Part shown: positions 51,947 to 59,832 of the stretch, piece by piece
How the letters are laid out: every line of letters begins with the position of its first letter
Numbering within the stretch: the stretch's first letter is position 1
NCBI GenBank assembly: GCA_965227335.1
Contig: CBDDFV010000009.1
Location: forward strand, 186,001 to 250,000
Reading direction: 5' to 3'
DNA: 64,000 nt
Source: CBDDFV01 sp965227335
GTDB taxonomy: Bacteria; Planctomycetota; Phycisphaerae; Phycisphaerales; SM1A02
The notes under the pieces: generated by a model
Databases searched by the model: none
The model's input: the letters and a program-made list of their open reading frames with translations, nothing else
Told to the model about the DNA's origin: nothing
Program-made: the position numbers and the translations under genes

Positions 51947-54652
51947 ATGCCCGCCGCTGATCCCGAACGTCTGCTGACCGAAATGCTGGAAGACGCGGTT
52001 TCCGGATCGCTCGCGGCGGCGCGGGACCAGGCCCGGCATCTCCTGGCGCCATGGCTCGAGGGGGATGCGGATCCCGACGACCACAACACGCTCGCCAGGC
52101 TGCACGACGCCATCGCCGCGACGCCGACCGCGGATCTGCTGGCGCTGATCCGGTATCTGACCGCACGTTTTCACCTGCTGAACAAGGCGGAGCAGATCAA
52201 CATCGCCCGCATCAACCGGGCCCGCGAGCACGAGGCGGACCACGGCTCGCCCCGTCCCGAATCGATTCTGGACGCGATGAAGACCCTTCGTCAGCAGGGG
52301 GCGGCGGCGTCTGATCTCGGGCCGCTGCTCCGGCAGATCGCCGTGGAGCCCACCTTCACCGCCCATCCGACCGAAGCGCGTCGGCGCACGGTGATGGCCA
52401 AGCAGCATGAGATCGCCGACCTCGTCGAACGCCGCGTCGGCCCCGACGTGACGGGGCGGGAGAGCGCGGAAATCGACGCGCGGCTCCGGCAGGTCGTGCG
52501 GATGCTGCTCGTCACCGATGACGTGCGGGCCCGCCGACTCGAAGTGATCGACGAAGTCCGGAACGGTCTCTATTACCTGCGGACGTCGATCTGGGACACC
52601 ACCCCCCGGCTCGCCCGCGACGTCCTCCACGCCTGGCGGGAGGTCTTCGACGAGGAACCGCCCGCCCTCGCCGACGTGCCGCCGCTCGTCACCTACCGCA
52701 CGTGGATCGGCGGCGACCGCGACGGCAATCCGAAGGTCACGGCGGAGATCACGCGGCGGACGCTCCGCATGCTGTACGACGAGGCGACGGCGCAGATCGT
52801 CAAGGCGCTCGAGGCGTTGCGGATCGAACTGAGCGTCTCCGACCGTCGCCGGACGGCGCCGGCGTCCTTCTGCGCGATCGTCGAGGCCGATCACGATCTG
52901 GTCGACGCTGACCGCCTGCGCTACACCAGTCACGAGCCGTTTCGCGTGCGCCTCCTGCAGATCCGGAAGAAGCTGGAGTCGACCGCCTATCGCGCGGCGG
53001 ATCTCCTGGTTGATCTCGAAGCCATGCGGGCGGCGCTGCGGGAGATGGATCTCGCCGACACGGCGGATCACGGTCCCCTGGCGGACCTGATCTTCCGCGT
53101 GCGCACGTTCGGTCGAAGACTCGCCGCCCTCGACATTCGTCAGCACTCGGCCGTTCACGAGCGAGTGGTGGGGGAGCTGCTTCGCGTGGCGGGCGTCGAA
53201 GCGGACTACGCGTCGGTCGCCGAGTCGGATCGCGTCGCACTGCTGCGGCGCGAGATTGCTCAGCCGCGCCCGCTGGCCCCACGCCACGTGCGGTTGTCGG
53301 AGGAGACGCAGGAGCTGCTGGCGGTGTTCGACGCGGCGGCGGCGGCGCAGGAGGCGGATCCGGACGCGGTCCGGGCGTATGTCGTTTCGATGACGCACGA
53401 CGTCAGCGACCTGCTCGAAGTGCTCCTGTTGATGAAGGAGACGGGGCTGTACGTGGCGGGCGAGGACGGCGCGGCGACCAGCACCATGGACATCGTGCCG
53501 TTGCTGGAGACGATCGACGACCTCCACCGCGGGCCGGAGCTTCTGCGGGCGTTGTTCGCGGAGCCGGCGTACCAGGGGCAACTGCGAGCGCGGGCGACCG
53601 GCCCGCAGCCGCGCTTTCAGGAGATCATGCTCGGCTACTCCGATTCAAACAAGGACGGCGGCTATCTGCGGGCGACGACGTCGTTGCACCAGGCGGAGGC
53701 GGCGCTGGCGCGGGCGTGCCGGGAGTCGTCGGTGGATTTCCGTTTCTTTCACGGTCGGGGCGGCACGGTGGGGCGGGGCGGGGGTCGGGCGAACCGCGCG
53801 ATCGTGTCCTCGCCTCGCGCCTCGCGCAACGGACGGATCCGATTCACGGAGCAGGGCGAGGTCATCTCCTTCCGCTACGCGCTGCCGGCGATCGCCCACC
53901 GGCACCTGGAGCAGATCATCAGCGCGGTGCTGATCACGACGCACGACAGCGACCCCGCCGTCCGCGCGCCGGACGACGTGCTCGACCTGCTGGATCGCGC
54001 GGCGGGACGTTCGATGGCCGCGTACCGCGACCTGATTCACGATCCCGAGTTCTGGCCATGGTTCGCCACGGCGAGTCCCGTCCGCCATATCGGCGGCCTG
54101 CCGATCGCCTCGCGTCCGGTGTCGCGGAGCGGCGCGCAACTCGAATTCGACAACCTGCGGGCGATCCCCTGGGTGTTTTCGTGGATTCAGATGCGGTACC
54201 TCGCGCCGTCGTGGTACGGCGTCGGCGAGGCGTTCTCGGCCCTGCAGTCCGACGAAATCGGCCGCCTCGGCGCGGCGTATCGCGAGTGGCCGTTCTTCGC
54301 CACCGTCGTCGACAACATGCTGCGCGAGATGGCCCGGGCCCGCCTGCCGATCGCGCAGTTCTACGCGATGCAGACCGAGACCGGCGCGGCGTTTCACCGG
54401 CGACTCGCCGCGGACTTCGACCAGGCCCGGACCGCGCTGCTGGCGATCAGCGGCCGGGCGAGCCTGCTCGAGAAGGAGCCGGTCATCGCCCGCGCGATCG
54501 CGCGCCGGAATCCATGGACCGACCTGCTCAACTTCGCGCAGATCACGCTGCTCGCCCGCCGACGCGCGGATGAATCCGCCGCGGACGCCCTGCAGCCGGC
54601 GGTGTTCGCGAGCATCAACGGGCTCGCGGCGGCGATGCAGTCGACAGGGTGA
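51947..54652 (+). CDS. ppc: Phosphoenolpyruvate carboxylase
   Basis: Carboxylates PEP to oxaloacetate, an anaplerotic cytoplasmic enzyme. 901 residues from the ATG at 51947; the in-frame ATG at 51929 is an alternative, and translation further upstream crosses the leader terminator and is rejected. Catalytic His140 lies in V-E-P-T-F-T-A-H-P-T-E-A-R-R-R. Other conserved parts are T-W-I-G-G-D-R-D-G-N-P-K-V-T, L-D-I-R-Q-H-S, M-L-G-Y-S-D-S-N-K-D-G-G-Y, and the glycine loop F-H-G-R-G-G-T-V-G-R-G-G-G. Length is close to the E. coli enzyme (883). It may be regulated through the leader terminator and the divergent LysR protein. Confidence 0.96.
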   Translation: MPAADPERLLTEMLEDAVSGSLAAARDQARHLLAPWLEGDADPDDHNTLARLHDAIAATPTADLLALIRYLTARFHLLNKAEQINIARINRAREHEADHGSPRPESILDAMKTLRQQGAAASDLGPLLRQIAVEPTFTAHPTEARRRTVMAKQHEIADLVERRVGPDVTGRESAEIDARLRQVVRMLLVTDDVRARRLEVIDEVRNGLYYLRTSIWDTTPRLARDVLHAWREVFDEEPPALADVPPLVTYRTWIGGDRDGNPKVTAEITRRTLRMLYDEATAQIVKALEALRIELSVSDRRRTAPASFCAIVEADHDLVDADRLRYTSHEPFRVRLLQIRKKLESTAYRAADLLVDLEAMRAALREMDLADTADHGPLADLIFRVRTFGRRLAALDIRQHSAVHERVVGELLRVAGVEADYASVAESDRVALLRREIAQPRPLAPRHVRLSEETQELLAVFDAAAAAQEADPDAVRAYVVSMTHDVSDLLEVLLLMKETGLYVAGEDGAATSTMDIVPLLETIDDLHRGPELLRALFAEPAYQGQLRARATGPQPRFQEIMLGYSDSNKDGGYLRATTSLHQAEAALARACRESSVDFRFFHGRGGTVGRGGGRANRAIVSSPRASRNGRIRFTEQGEVISFRYALPAIAHRHLEQIISAVLITTHDSDPAVRAPDDVLDLLDRAAGRSMAAYRDLIHDPEFWPWFATASPVRHIGGLPIASRPVSRSGAQLEFDNLRAIPWVFSWIQMRYLAPSWYGVGEAFSALQSDEIGRLGAAYREWPFFATVVDNMLREMARARLPIAQFYAMQTETGAAFHRRLAADFDQARTALLAISGRASLLEKEPVIARAIARRNPWTDLLNFAQITLLARRRADESAADALQPAVFASINGLAAAMQSTG

Positions 54653-54658
54653 TCGCGC

Positions 54659-55771
54659 TCAGTCCGACGGCGTGTCGGCGCTCCCGTCGTCGTCTTCGAC
54701 TTCGATCACGAACATGGCCGCTGCGAGATGGCCGCGGGCCTGCTCGTGCAGGCTGTCGTCGGACAGCGCATCCCGCGCCCGCTCCATCCGACGAATCACG
54801 CCCTTCTTCGGGTAGGCCAGATGGCAGACCGGATCGCCGGGCGCGGCGGAGGGCATGGTGGTCATCCCGAGGACCACGCCCGCCTTCGGCGACACGAGTG
54901 CGTCGCGGTCCTCACCGAACAGCGTGGTGGTCGTCGCGATGGCTTCGCCCTTCTCGACGAAGTCGCCCGGCCGGACATGGAAATGCAGGAAGCCGCCCGA
55001 CTGGGCCCGCACCCACTCGGTGGTGTCGACGACGATCTGGTAGGGCGGACGTTCGACGTCGCCGTCGATCATGCCGAGTTCGGTCAGGACGTTGCGGATG
55101 CCGCGCATGGCGTAGTCGACGTAGGACGGCTGCACCTTCCAGACTTCGCCCGCCTCAAGGATGATCGTGGCGCAGCCCGCGTCGACCGCTTCGCGCCGCA
55201 GCGAGCCCTCGGGTCCTCGTTTGTTGACGATCAGTTCGCAGCCGAACGCGCGGGCGATGCGGGCGGTCTCGGCATGTCCCATGTCGGCCCGGACGTTGGG
55301 AAAGTTCGTTCGTCGGACCGCGGCGGTGTGGAGGTCGACGCCGAAGTGGGAGCGCTCGGCGAGGGCGCTGAACCAGGCGCGGGCGAGCCGCGCGGTGCGG
55401 CTGCCGGTCTCGGATCCCGGGAACGCGCGGTTGAGATCGCGTCGATCGGGGAGATACCGGGAGTGACGCTCGAAGCCGAGCATGTTGACGACGGGAGCGA
55501 GAATCAGCCCGCCGCGCCGCAGCGGGTCTTCGCCGCGCAGGATGAACTCCCGGATGGCGCCGGCCCCGTTGATCTCATCGCCGTGCACGGCGCCGCTGAC
55601 GAAGACGACCGGTCCCGGCTCGGGGCCTCGCCAGACCATGACGGGCGTCTTGATCGTCACGCCGGAGAAGGTCTCGGTGAAGGTGATCTCCACTTCGCGC
55701 GCCGAATCCGGCTCGATCGTGACGTCGCCCCAGACGAACGCGTCAAGGGGGCGGGGCGGCAGCTCGTTCAT
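54659..55771 (-). CDS. Succinylglutamate desuccinylase/aspartoacylase family protein
   Basis: A 370-residue zinc carboxypeptidase-fold amidohydrolase. Zinc ligands H63 and E66 lie in S-G-A-V-H-G-D-E-I-N-G, and H148 in V-D-L-H-T-A. D-L-N-R-A-F-P-G supplies the substrate arginine loop. The C-terminal part (about 270-340) has a lipoyl-like beta module, G-F-L-H-F-H-V-R-P-G-D-F-V-E-K-G. The gene overlaps the RimK-like gene by four bases and is third in a three-gene minus-strand cluster. This family often accompanies RimK-type ligases, where it may remove or recycle an N-acyl or glutamyl group. The actual substrate here is unknown. Confidence 0.9.
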   Translation of the reverse strand: MNELPPRPLDAFVWGDVTIEPDSAREVEITFTETFSGVTIKTPVMVWRGPEPGPVVFVSGAVHGDEINGAGAIREFILRGEDPLRRGGLILAPVVNMLGFERHSRYLPDRRDLNRAFPGSETGSRTARLARAWFSALAERSHFGVDLHTAAVRRTNFPNVRADMGHAETARIARAFGCELIVNKRGPEGSLRREAVDAGCATIILEAGEVWKVQPSYVDYAMRGIRNVLTELGMIDGDVERPPYQIVVDTTEWVRAQSGGFLHFHVRPGDFVEKGEAIATTTTLFGEDRDALVSPKAGVVLGMTTMPSAAPGDPVCHLAYPKKGVIRRMERARDALSDDSLHEQARGHLAAAMFVIEVEDDDGSADTPSD

Positions 55772-56955
55772 GTCGGGCTCTCCGCGCGGAGTTTCTTCAC
55801 CCGCGATCGCCGGCGTTCCGTGCGCGACGGGGCGAGATCCCGCATCGACTCCATCTTGCCGAAGCAGAGCAGTCGATCGCCGGGCTGAAGCGTATGGGCC
55901 GGTTTCGGGTTGGGAATCACCTTCGCCCCGCGTTGCAGCGTCAGCACCGCGATATCCCGCTCGGCGAGGAGCGCCTCGGCGATGGTGCGCCCGATGAGTT
56001 CGGAGCCCTCCGGCGTCAGCAGCTCCGCCACGCCGTAGCCGCGGCTGACCGTCAGCCGCTGTCGGATGTCGAGTTCCGGGAAGTTGATCTGGTGGGCGAT
56101 GAAGTCGATCACCGCGCCGGCGATGTCGAGACGGGTGGCGGACTCGATGCCCTCCAGTCCCGGCGACGAGTTGATCTCCATGACCTGCGGGCCGTCCTTC
56201 CCTTCGAGCATGTCGACGCCGGCGACGCGGAGGCCCATGATCTGCGCGGCACGGACGGCGGTCTCTTCGTAGGCGGGGTCGAGGTCGATGGCTTCGGCCC
56301 GCCCGCCGCGGTGCACGTTCGATCGGAACTCCTGCCCCTGCGCGACGCGTCGCATCGCCGCCACGACGCGATCGCCGACCACGAATGCGCGGACGTCGCG
56401 CCCCTTGCTCTCGGCGACGAACTTCTGCACGAGTACGTTCTGGTTGGTGCTGGTCAGCGTCTCGATGATGGCCTCGGCGATCTTGGTCGACTCGGCGAGG
56501 ATGACGCCGACGCCCTGCGTGCCTTCGATCAGCTTGATGACGACCGGCGCGCCGCCGACCCGCTCGATGGCGGGGAGCACGTCCTTGCGGTCCCGCACGA
56601 ACGCGGTGGCGGGAATGCCGATGTCGTGCCGGCTCAGGATCTGCAGCGAACGAAGCTTGTCGCGACTGTTGGAGATGCCGTTCGAAGAATTCGGCGAGTA
56701 GACGTCCATCTGCTCGAACTGACGAACCACCGCGGTGCCGAAGTAGGTGATCGACGCCGCGATGCGGGGCAGGACCGCGTCCGGCTCGTCCAGCGGCTTG
56801 CCGCGGTACGCGAGGTCCGGCTCCCCGTGGTCGAGCTCGAGGGCGAAGCGCATCGTGTTGAGCACCTTGACGTCATGACCGCGCTGCAGCCCGGCCTCAC
56901 GCAGGCGACGGGTGCTGTAGCAGTCGGGGGCCGTCGACAGAATGCCGATCTTCAT
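55768..56955 (-). CDS. RimK-like ATP-grasp ligase with C-terminal RCK_C domain
   Basis: A 395-residue protein. Residues 1-295 are a RimK-type ligase: K-I-G-I-L-S-T-A-P, V-L-P-R-I-A-A-S-I-T-Y-F-G, ATP-grasp lysines in V-V-I-K-L-I-E-G-T-Q-G-V-G-V, R-D-V-R-A-F-V-V-G, and the metal-binding V-M-E-I-N-S-S-P-G-L-E-G-I-E (258-271). RimK adds glutamate to the end of ribosomal protein S6; relatives ligate amino acids to other peptides. Residues about 303-375 look like an RCK_C/TrkA-C regulatory domain (G-S-E-L-I-G-R-T-I-A-E, I-A-V-L-T-L-Q-R-G, L-Q-P-G-D-R-L-L-C-F-G), absent from E. coli RimK. It could bind a nucleotide or other small ligand and control the ligase. Confidence 0.9.
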   Translation of the reverse strand: MKIGILSTAPDCYSTRRLREAGLQRGHDVKVLNTMRFALELDHGEPDLAYRGKPLDEPDAVLPRIAASITYFGTAVVRQFEQMDVYSPNSSNGISNSRDKLRSLQILSRHDIGIPATAFVRDRKDVLPAIERVGGAPVVIKLIEGTQGVGVILAESTKIAEAIIETLTSTNQNVLVQKFVAESKGRDVRAFVVGDRVVAAMRRVAQGQEFRSNVHRGGRAEAIDLDPAYEETAVRAAQIMGLRVAGVDMLEGKDGPQVMEINSSPGLEGIESATRLDIAGAVIDFIAHQINFPELDIRQRLTVSRGYGVAELLTPEGSELIGRTIAEALLAERDIAVLTLQRGAKVIPNPKPAHTLQPGDRLLCFGKMESMRDLAPSRTERRRSRVKKLRAESPT

Positions 56956-57464
56956 GATTGCTCCGTTTCGTTGGTCCGCGGACGCCGCCTGGCGACGCCC
57001 TTCTTCGGCCGCACCCGCGACGACACCACGTACGGACGCGATGAGTCGACGAGGAATCGGTCGGCGAGGGCCGTCCGTCCGATCAGCATGCGGCAGGTCA
57101 TGCCCGTCCGCTCCACGAGATTGAGCTCCGCCTCGAACGCGACGTCGCCCAGACGAAGCATCGTCCGCACCACGGGCCGACGCTGGACCTCGCCCGAACT
57201 CGGCTTCACCTTCGACTCCCGCACGATCTCCGCCTCCGCCGTCCGCGTGCGAACCGTCGGCTTCTCCCGCACCACGATCTCGAACCGCACGTGATCGTCG
57301 TCGATCATCTCCCAGGACGAAACGTGCACGGCGCTGGTGCGAGCCCCGGTGTCGATCTTGGCGCGGATCCGTTTCACGCCCCAGTCCGGCAGCGCGGCGT
57401 ACTCCTTCCAGCCCACCACCGTCAGATCGTGCGAATCCGTCCCGTCGTCCCGCATGCGTCGCAT
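56952..57464 (-). CDS. RimB-like ATP-dependent zinc protease family (retropepsin-like)
   Basis: A 170-residue protein of the PF05618 group. It begins V-V-G-W-K-E-Y-A-A-L-P-D-W-G-V and has the retropepsin-type active motif K-I-D38-T-G-A-R-T-S-A-V-H. M-L-I-G-R-T-A-L-A-D-R-F-L-V-D follows near the C-terminus. In characterised systems RimB is encoded next to rimK and counteracts or regulates glutamylation. First gene of the cluster; its stop overlaps the RimK-like start (ATGA). An alternative start lies at residue 4 (Met) or later, near V-V-G-W. Confidence 0.9.
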   Translation of the reverse strand: MRRMRDDGTDSHDLTVVGWKEYAALPDWGVKRIRAKIDTGARTSAVHVSSWEMIDDDHVRFEIVVREKPTVRTRTAEAEIVRESKVKPSSGEVQRRPVVRTMLRLGDVAFEAELNLVERTGMTCRMLIGRTALADRFLVDSSRPYVVSSRVRPKKGVARRRPRTNETEQS

Positions 57465-57570
57465 CTCCGCCTTGACGCCGCCGCGCTCGACGTCCGTTCC
57501 ATTCGCTCCCTACACTCCTGCGCTGTCCGTCAGGACAACCCTCCCATGATACCGCACGGAGCCCGCCGCC

Positions 57571-58671
57571 ATGTCTTCACCGACGCTACGACTCGACGCC
57601 TACCGCCGCCTGGGCGACTCCGGCCTCATGGTGTCGCCGCTCTGTCTCGGGACGATGACGTTCGGAACCGCCTGGGGCTGGGGTGCGGACGAGGAGACCA
57701 GCCGCGCCATCTTCGACGCCTACGCCGACGCCGGCGGCAATTTCATCGACACCGCCGACTTCTACACCAACGGCGAGAGCGAACGCCTCGTCGGCGACTT
57801 CGTCCGCACGGACCGCGATCGCTTCATCGTCGCGACGAAGTACACGATCAACCGGCGTCGGAACGCGGCGGATCCGAACGCCGGCGGCAACGCCCGACGC
57901 AGCATGATCCGCGGGCTCGAGGCGTCGCTCAAACGGATGAAGCTCGAGGCGGTCGATCTCTTCTGGCTGCACATGTGGGATTTCTCCACCCCCGTCGACG
58001 AGGTCATGCGGGCGTTTGACGATCTCGTCCGGTCGGGCAAGGTCCACTACATCGCCATCTCCGACACGCCGGCCTGGAAGATCGCTCAGTTGAACACGTA
58101 CGCTCACGCCCACGCGTTGACGCGTTTCGTCGCGACGCAGCAGGAGTACAGCCTCATCCGCCGCGATCTCGAGCGCGACGTCATTCCGATGGCCCGCGAA
58201 CTGGGCGTCGCGGTGCTGCCGTGGTCGCCTCTCGGCGGCGGCGTCCTCACCGGCAAGTACACCCGGCAGGACCTCGAGGCGCAGCAGGCCGCGGCGAAGG
58301 ATAAGCGGGGCGGGGGCGATCCCTTCGACTCGGAGAACCGCATGATCCAGCTCACGGAACGCAAGATCAGCGTCGCGGAGGCCGTGCGTACCGTGGCGGA
58401 CGAGATCGGGGCGAGTCCCGCCCAGGTCGCGCTCCGCTGGCTGCTGACGCGGGCCGGCGTCACGAGCGTCATCATCGGCGCGCGGAAGATGAATCAGATC
58501 GAGGACAACCTCGGCGCGCTCGCCGTCGACCTCGGCGAAGACCATCTCGAAACGCTGGAGAAGGCGAGCCGCATCGAACTCGGATTCCCCCACGACTTCG
58601 TGCGCGGCCCGTTTGTCCGCGAACTCATCACCGGCGGTGCGGACGTCGAGTTCAACCCGCCGTACGTCTGA
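57571..58671 (+). CDS. Aldo/keto reductase
   Basis: A 366-residue NADPH-dependent (beta/alpha)8 reductase. The catalytic tetrad is visible: D60 (F-I-D-T-A-D), Y65 (D-F-Y-T-N-G-E-S-E), K90 (V-A-T-K-Y) and H134 (F-W-L-H-M-W-D). Cofactor-binding segments L-P-W-S-P-L-G-G-G-V-L-T-G-K-Y and V-I-I-G-A-R-K-M-N-Q-I-E-D-N are present, placing it near the AKR11/AKR12 type. Substrate unknown. It is divergent from the RimB-like gene (106 bases between) and convergent with ku. Confidence 0.95.
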   Translation: MSSPTLRLDAYRRLGDSGLMVSPLCLGTMTFGTAWGWGADEETSRAIFDAYADAGGNFIDTADFYTNGESERLVGDFVRTDRDRFIVATKYTINRRRNAADPNAGGNARRSMIRGLEASLKRMKLEAVDLFWLHMWDFSTPVDEVMRAFDDLVRSGKVHYIAISDTPAWKIAQLNTYAHAHALTRFVATQQEYSLIRRDLERDVIPMARELGVAVLPWSPLGGGVLTGKYTRQDLEAQQAAAKDKRGGGDPFDSENRMIQLTERKISVAEAVRTVADEIGASPAQVALRWLLTRAGVTSVIIGARKMNQIEDNLGALAVDLGEDHLETLEKASRIELGFPHDFVRGPFVRELITGGADVEFNPPYV

Positions 58672-58692
58672 GTCCCCGCGGTCGAAGGCGGG

Positions 58693-59616
58693 TCACGCCT
58701 GCTTGCGCGACGTCTTCTTCTTCGTCGACTTCACGCTCGTCGCCGCCGGCTTCTTCACGGCCCCGGACGACTTCTTCTTTTTCTTCGACGAGGTCTTCCG
58801 GGTGCTCTTCGCGGCGGGCTTCTTCGTCGCGCCGCCGTCGAGCCCCGCGGCCTCGACGCTCTGCTTGAGGGCGTCCATGAAGTTGAACGAGGCGGGCGGG
58901 GCGTCCGCGTCGACCTCCACCGGCGCTTCACCCGCGACCTTCGCCTTCACGATCTCGAAGAACGCCTCGCGGTACTGATCCGTGAACGCGGCGGGATCAA
59001 ACGCGCTCGACTTCGACGCGATGATGCTCTCCGCGAGCGCCACCTGCTCCTCGTCGACCGCCTCCGCCTTGAGATCGCCGAAGTACTTCTCCGCTTCCCG
59101 CACCTCCGCCGCGTAGCGGAGCGTGGTCATCAGGAACCCCTGCTCGTGCGGACCGACGGAGACGATGCGTTCTCGTCCGCTCATCACGATCTTGCCGACG
59201 CCGGCTTTGCCCGCCCGCTGCAGCGCTTCGCGAATCACCTGGAACGGCTCCTCCGCGACCGGACCGTCGGGGCCGAGATAATACGGACTGTCGACGAACA
59301 TCGGATCGATGTCGTCCGCGTCGACGAACTGCACGAGATCGATCGTCTTCGTGCTCTCGAGACGAAGGCCGTCGAGGTCCTCCTTGTCGATGATGACGTA
59401 CTTGTCCTTCTCGTACTCGTATCCCTTGACGACCTCGTCCCGTCCGATGGGGCCGTGAACGGGGCACGTCAACTGGTTCTTCACCCGCTGGTGACAGTCC
59501 TTGTGGAGCTGGTTCATCGAGACGCGGGTCGACGACTCCGTGGCGGAGTACATCCGCACGCCGATGCTCACGAGCGACAGCCGAAGCTGTCCGGTCCACA
59601 TTGCACGGGGGGCCAT
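58693..59616 (-). CDS. ku: Non-homologous end joining protein Ku
   Basis: A 307-residue DNA end-binding homodimer. The ATG at 59616 is preceded by AAGGAGA and begins M-A-P-R-A-M-W-T-G-Q-L-R-L-S-L-V, the usual Ku N-terminus. The frame is open much further upstream, but that part is antisense to ligD. The core follows with M-N-Q-L-H-K-D-C-H-Q-R-V and G-Y-E-Y-E-K-D-K-Y-V-I-I, and a region G-R-E-R-I-V-S-V-G-P. The last ~45 residues are a Lys/Ala/Ser-rich tail (K-K-K-K-K-S-S-G and similar), like the basic C-terminal extensions of other bacterial Ku proteins that modulate DNA binding. It works with the divergent LigD. Confidence 0.96.
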   Translation of the reverse strand: MAPRAMWTGQLRLSLVSIGVRMYSATESSTRVSMNQLHKDCHQRVKNQLTCPVHGPIGRDEVVKGYEYEKDKYVIIDKEDLDGLRLESTKTIDLVQFVDADDIDPMFVDSPYYLGPDGPVAEEPFQVIREALQRAGKAGVGKIVMSGRERIVSVGPHEQGFLMTTLRYAAEVREAEKYFGDLKAEAVDEEQVALAESIIASKSSAFDPAAFTDQYREAFFEIVKAKVAGEAPVEVDADAPPASFNFMDALKQSVEAAGLDGGATKKPAAKSTRKTSSKKKKKSSGAVKKPAATSVKSTKKKTSRKQA

Positions 59617-59731
59617 GGGTCGACTCTCCTTCGCCGGAACCACCATCATCCGGACGCGACCGACGATCGCCGGCCCCAACCACCCGTCCCGATCCGCGTC
59701 GACGCCCCGACGCATTTCAGCGGGCGAAACT

Positions 59732-59773
59732 AGTATATCTGTGGTGTTCGATGCTCTTCGTGAACATTCGTTC
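59732..59773. promoter_or_regulatory. Divergent ku/ligD promoter region with -10-like and GAACNNNNGTTC element
   Basis: In the 216-base gap between ku and ligD, the AT-rich TAGTATAT gives TATACT on the minus strand (59732-59737), a possible ku -10. GAACATTCGTTC at 59762-59773 is a perfect GAAC-N4-GTTC palindrome, the form of the LexA box in Gram-positive bacteria. It is about 25 bases upstream of the ku -10 and 60 bases from the ligD start. Another match (1172-1183) lies inside a coding region, so chance is possible. Confidence 0.4.
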
Positions 59774-59832
59774 TTCCTCCCGCCCGCGGCCCGCCGCGCA
59801 TTGACGTTATTGGACGCGACCGAATCCCGAAC

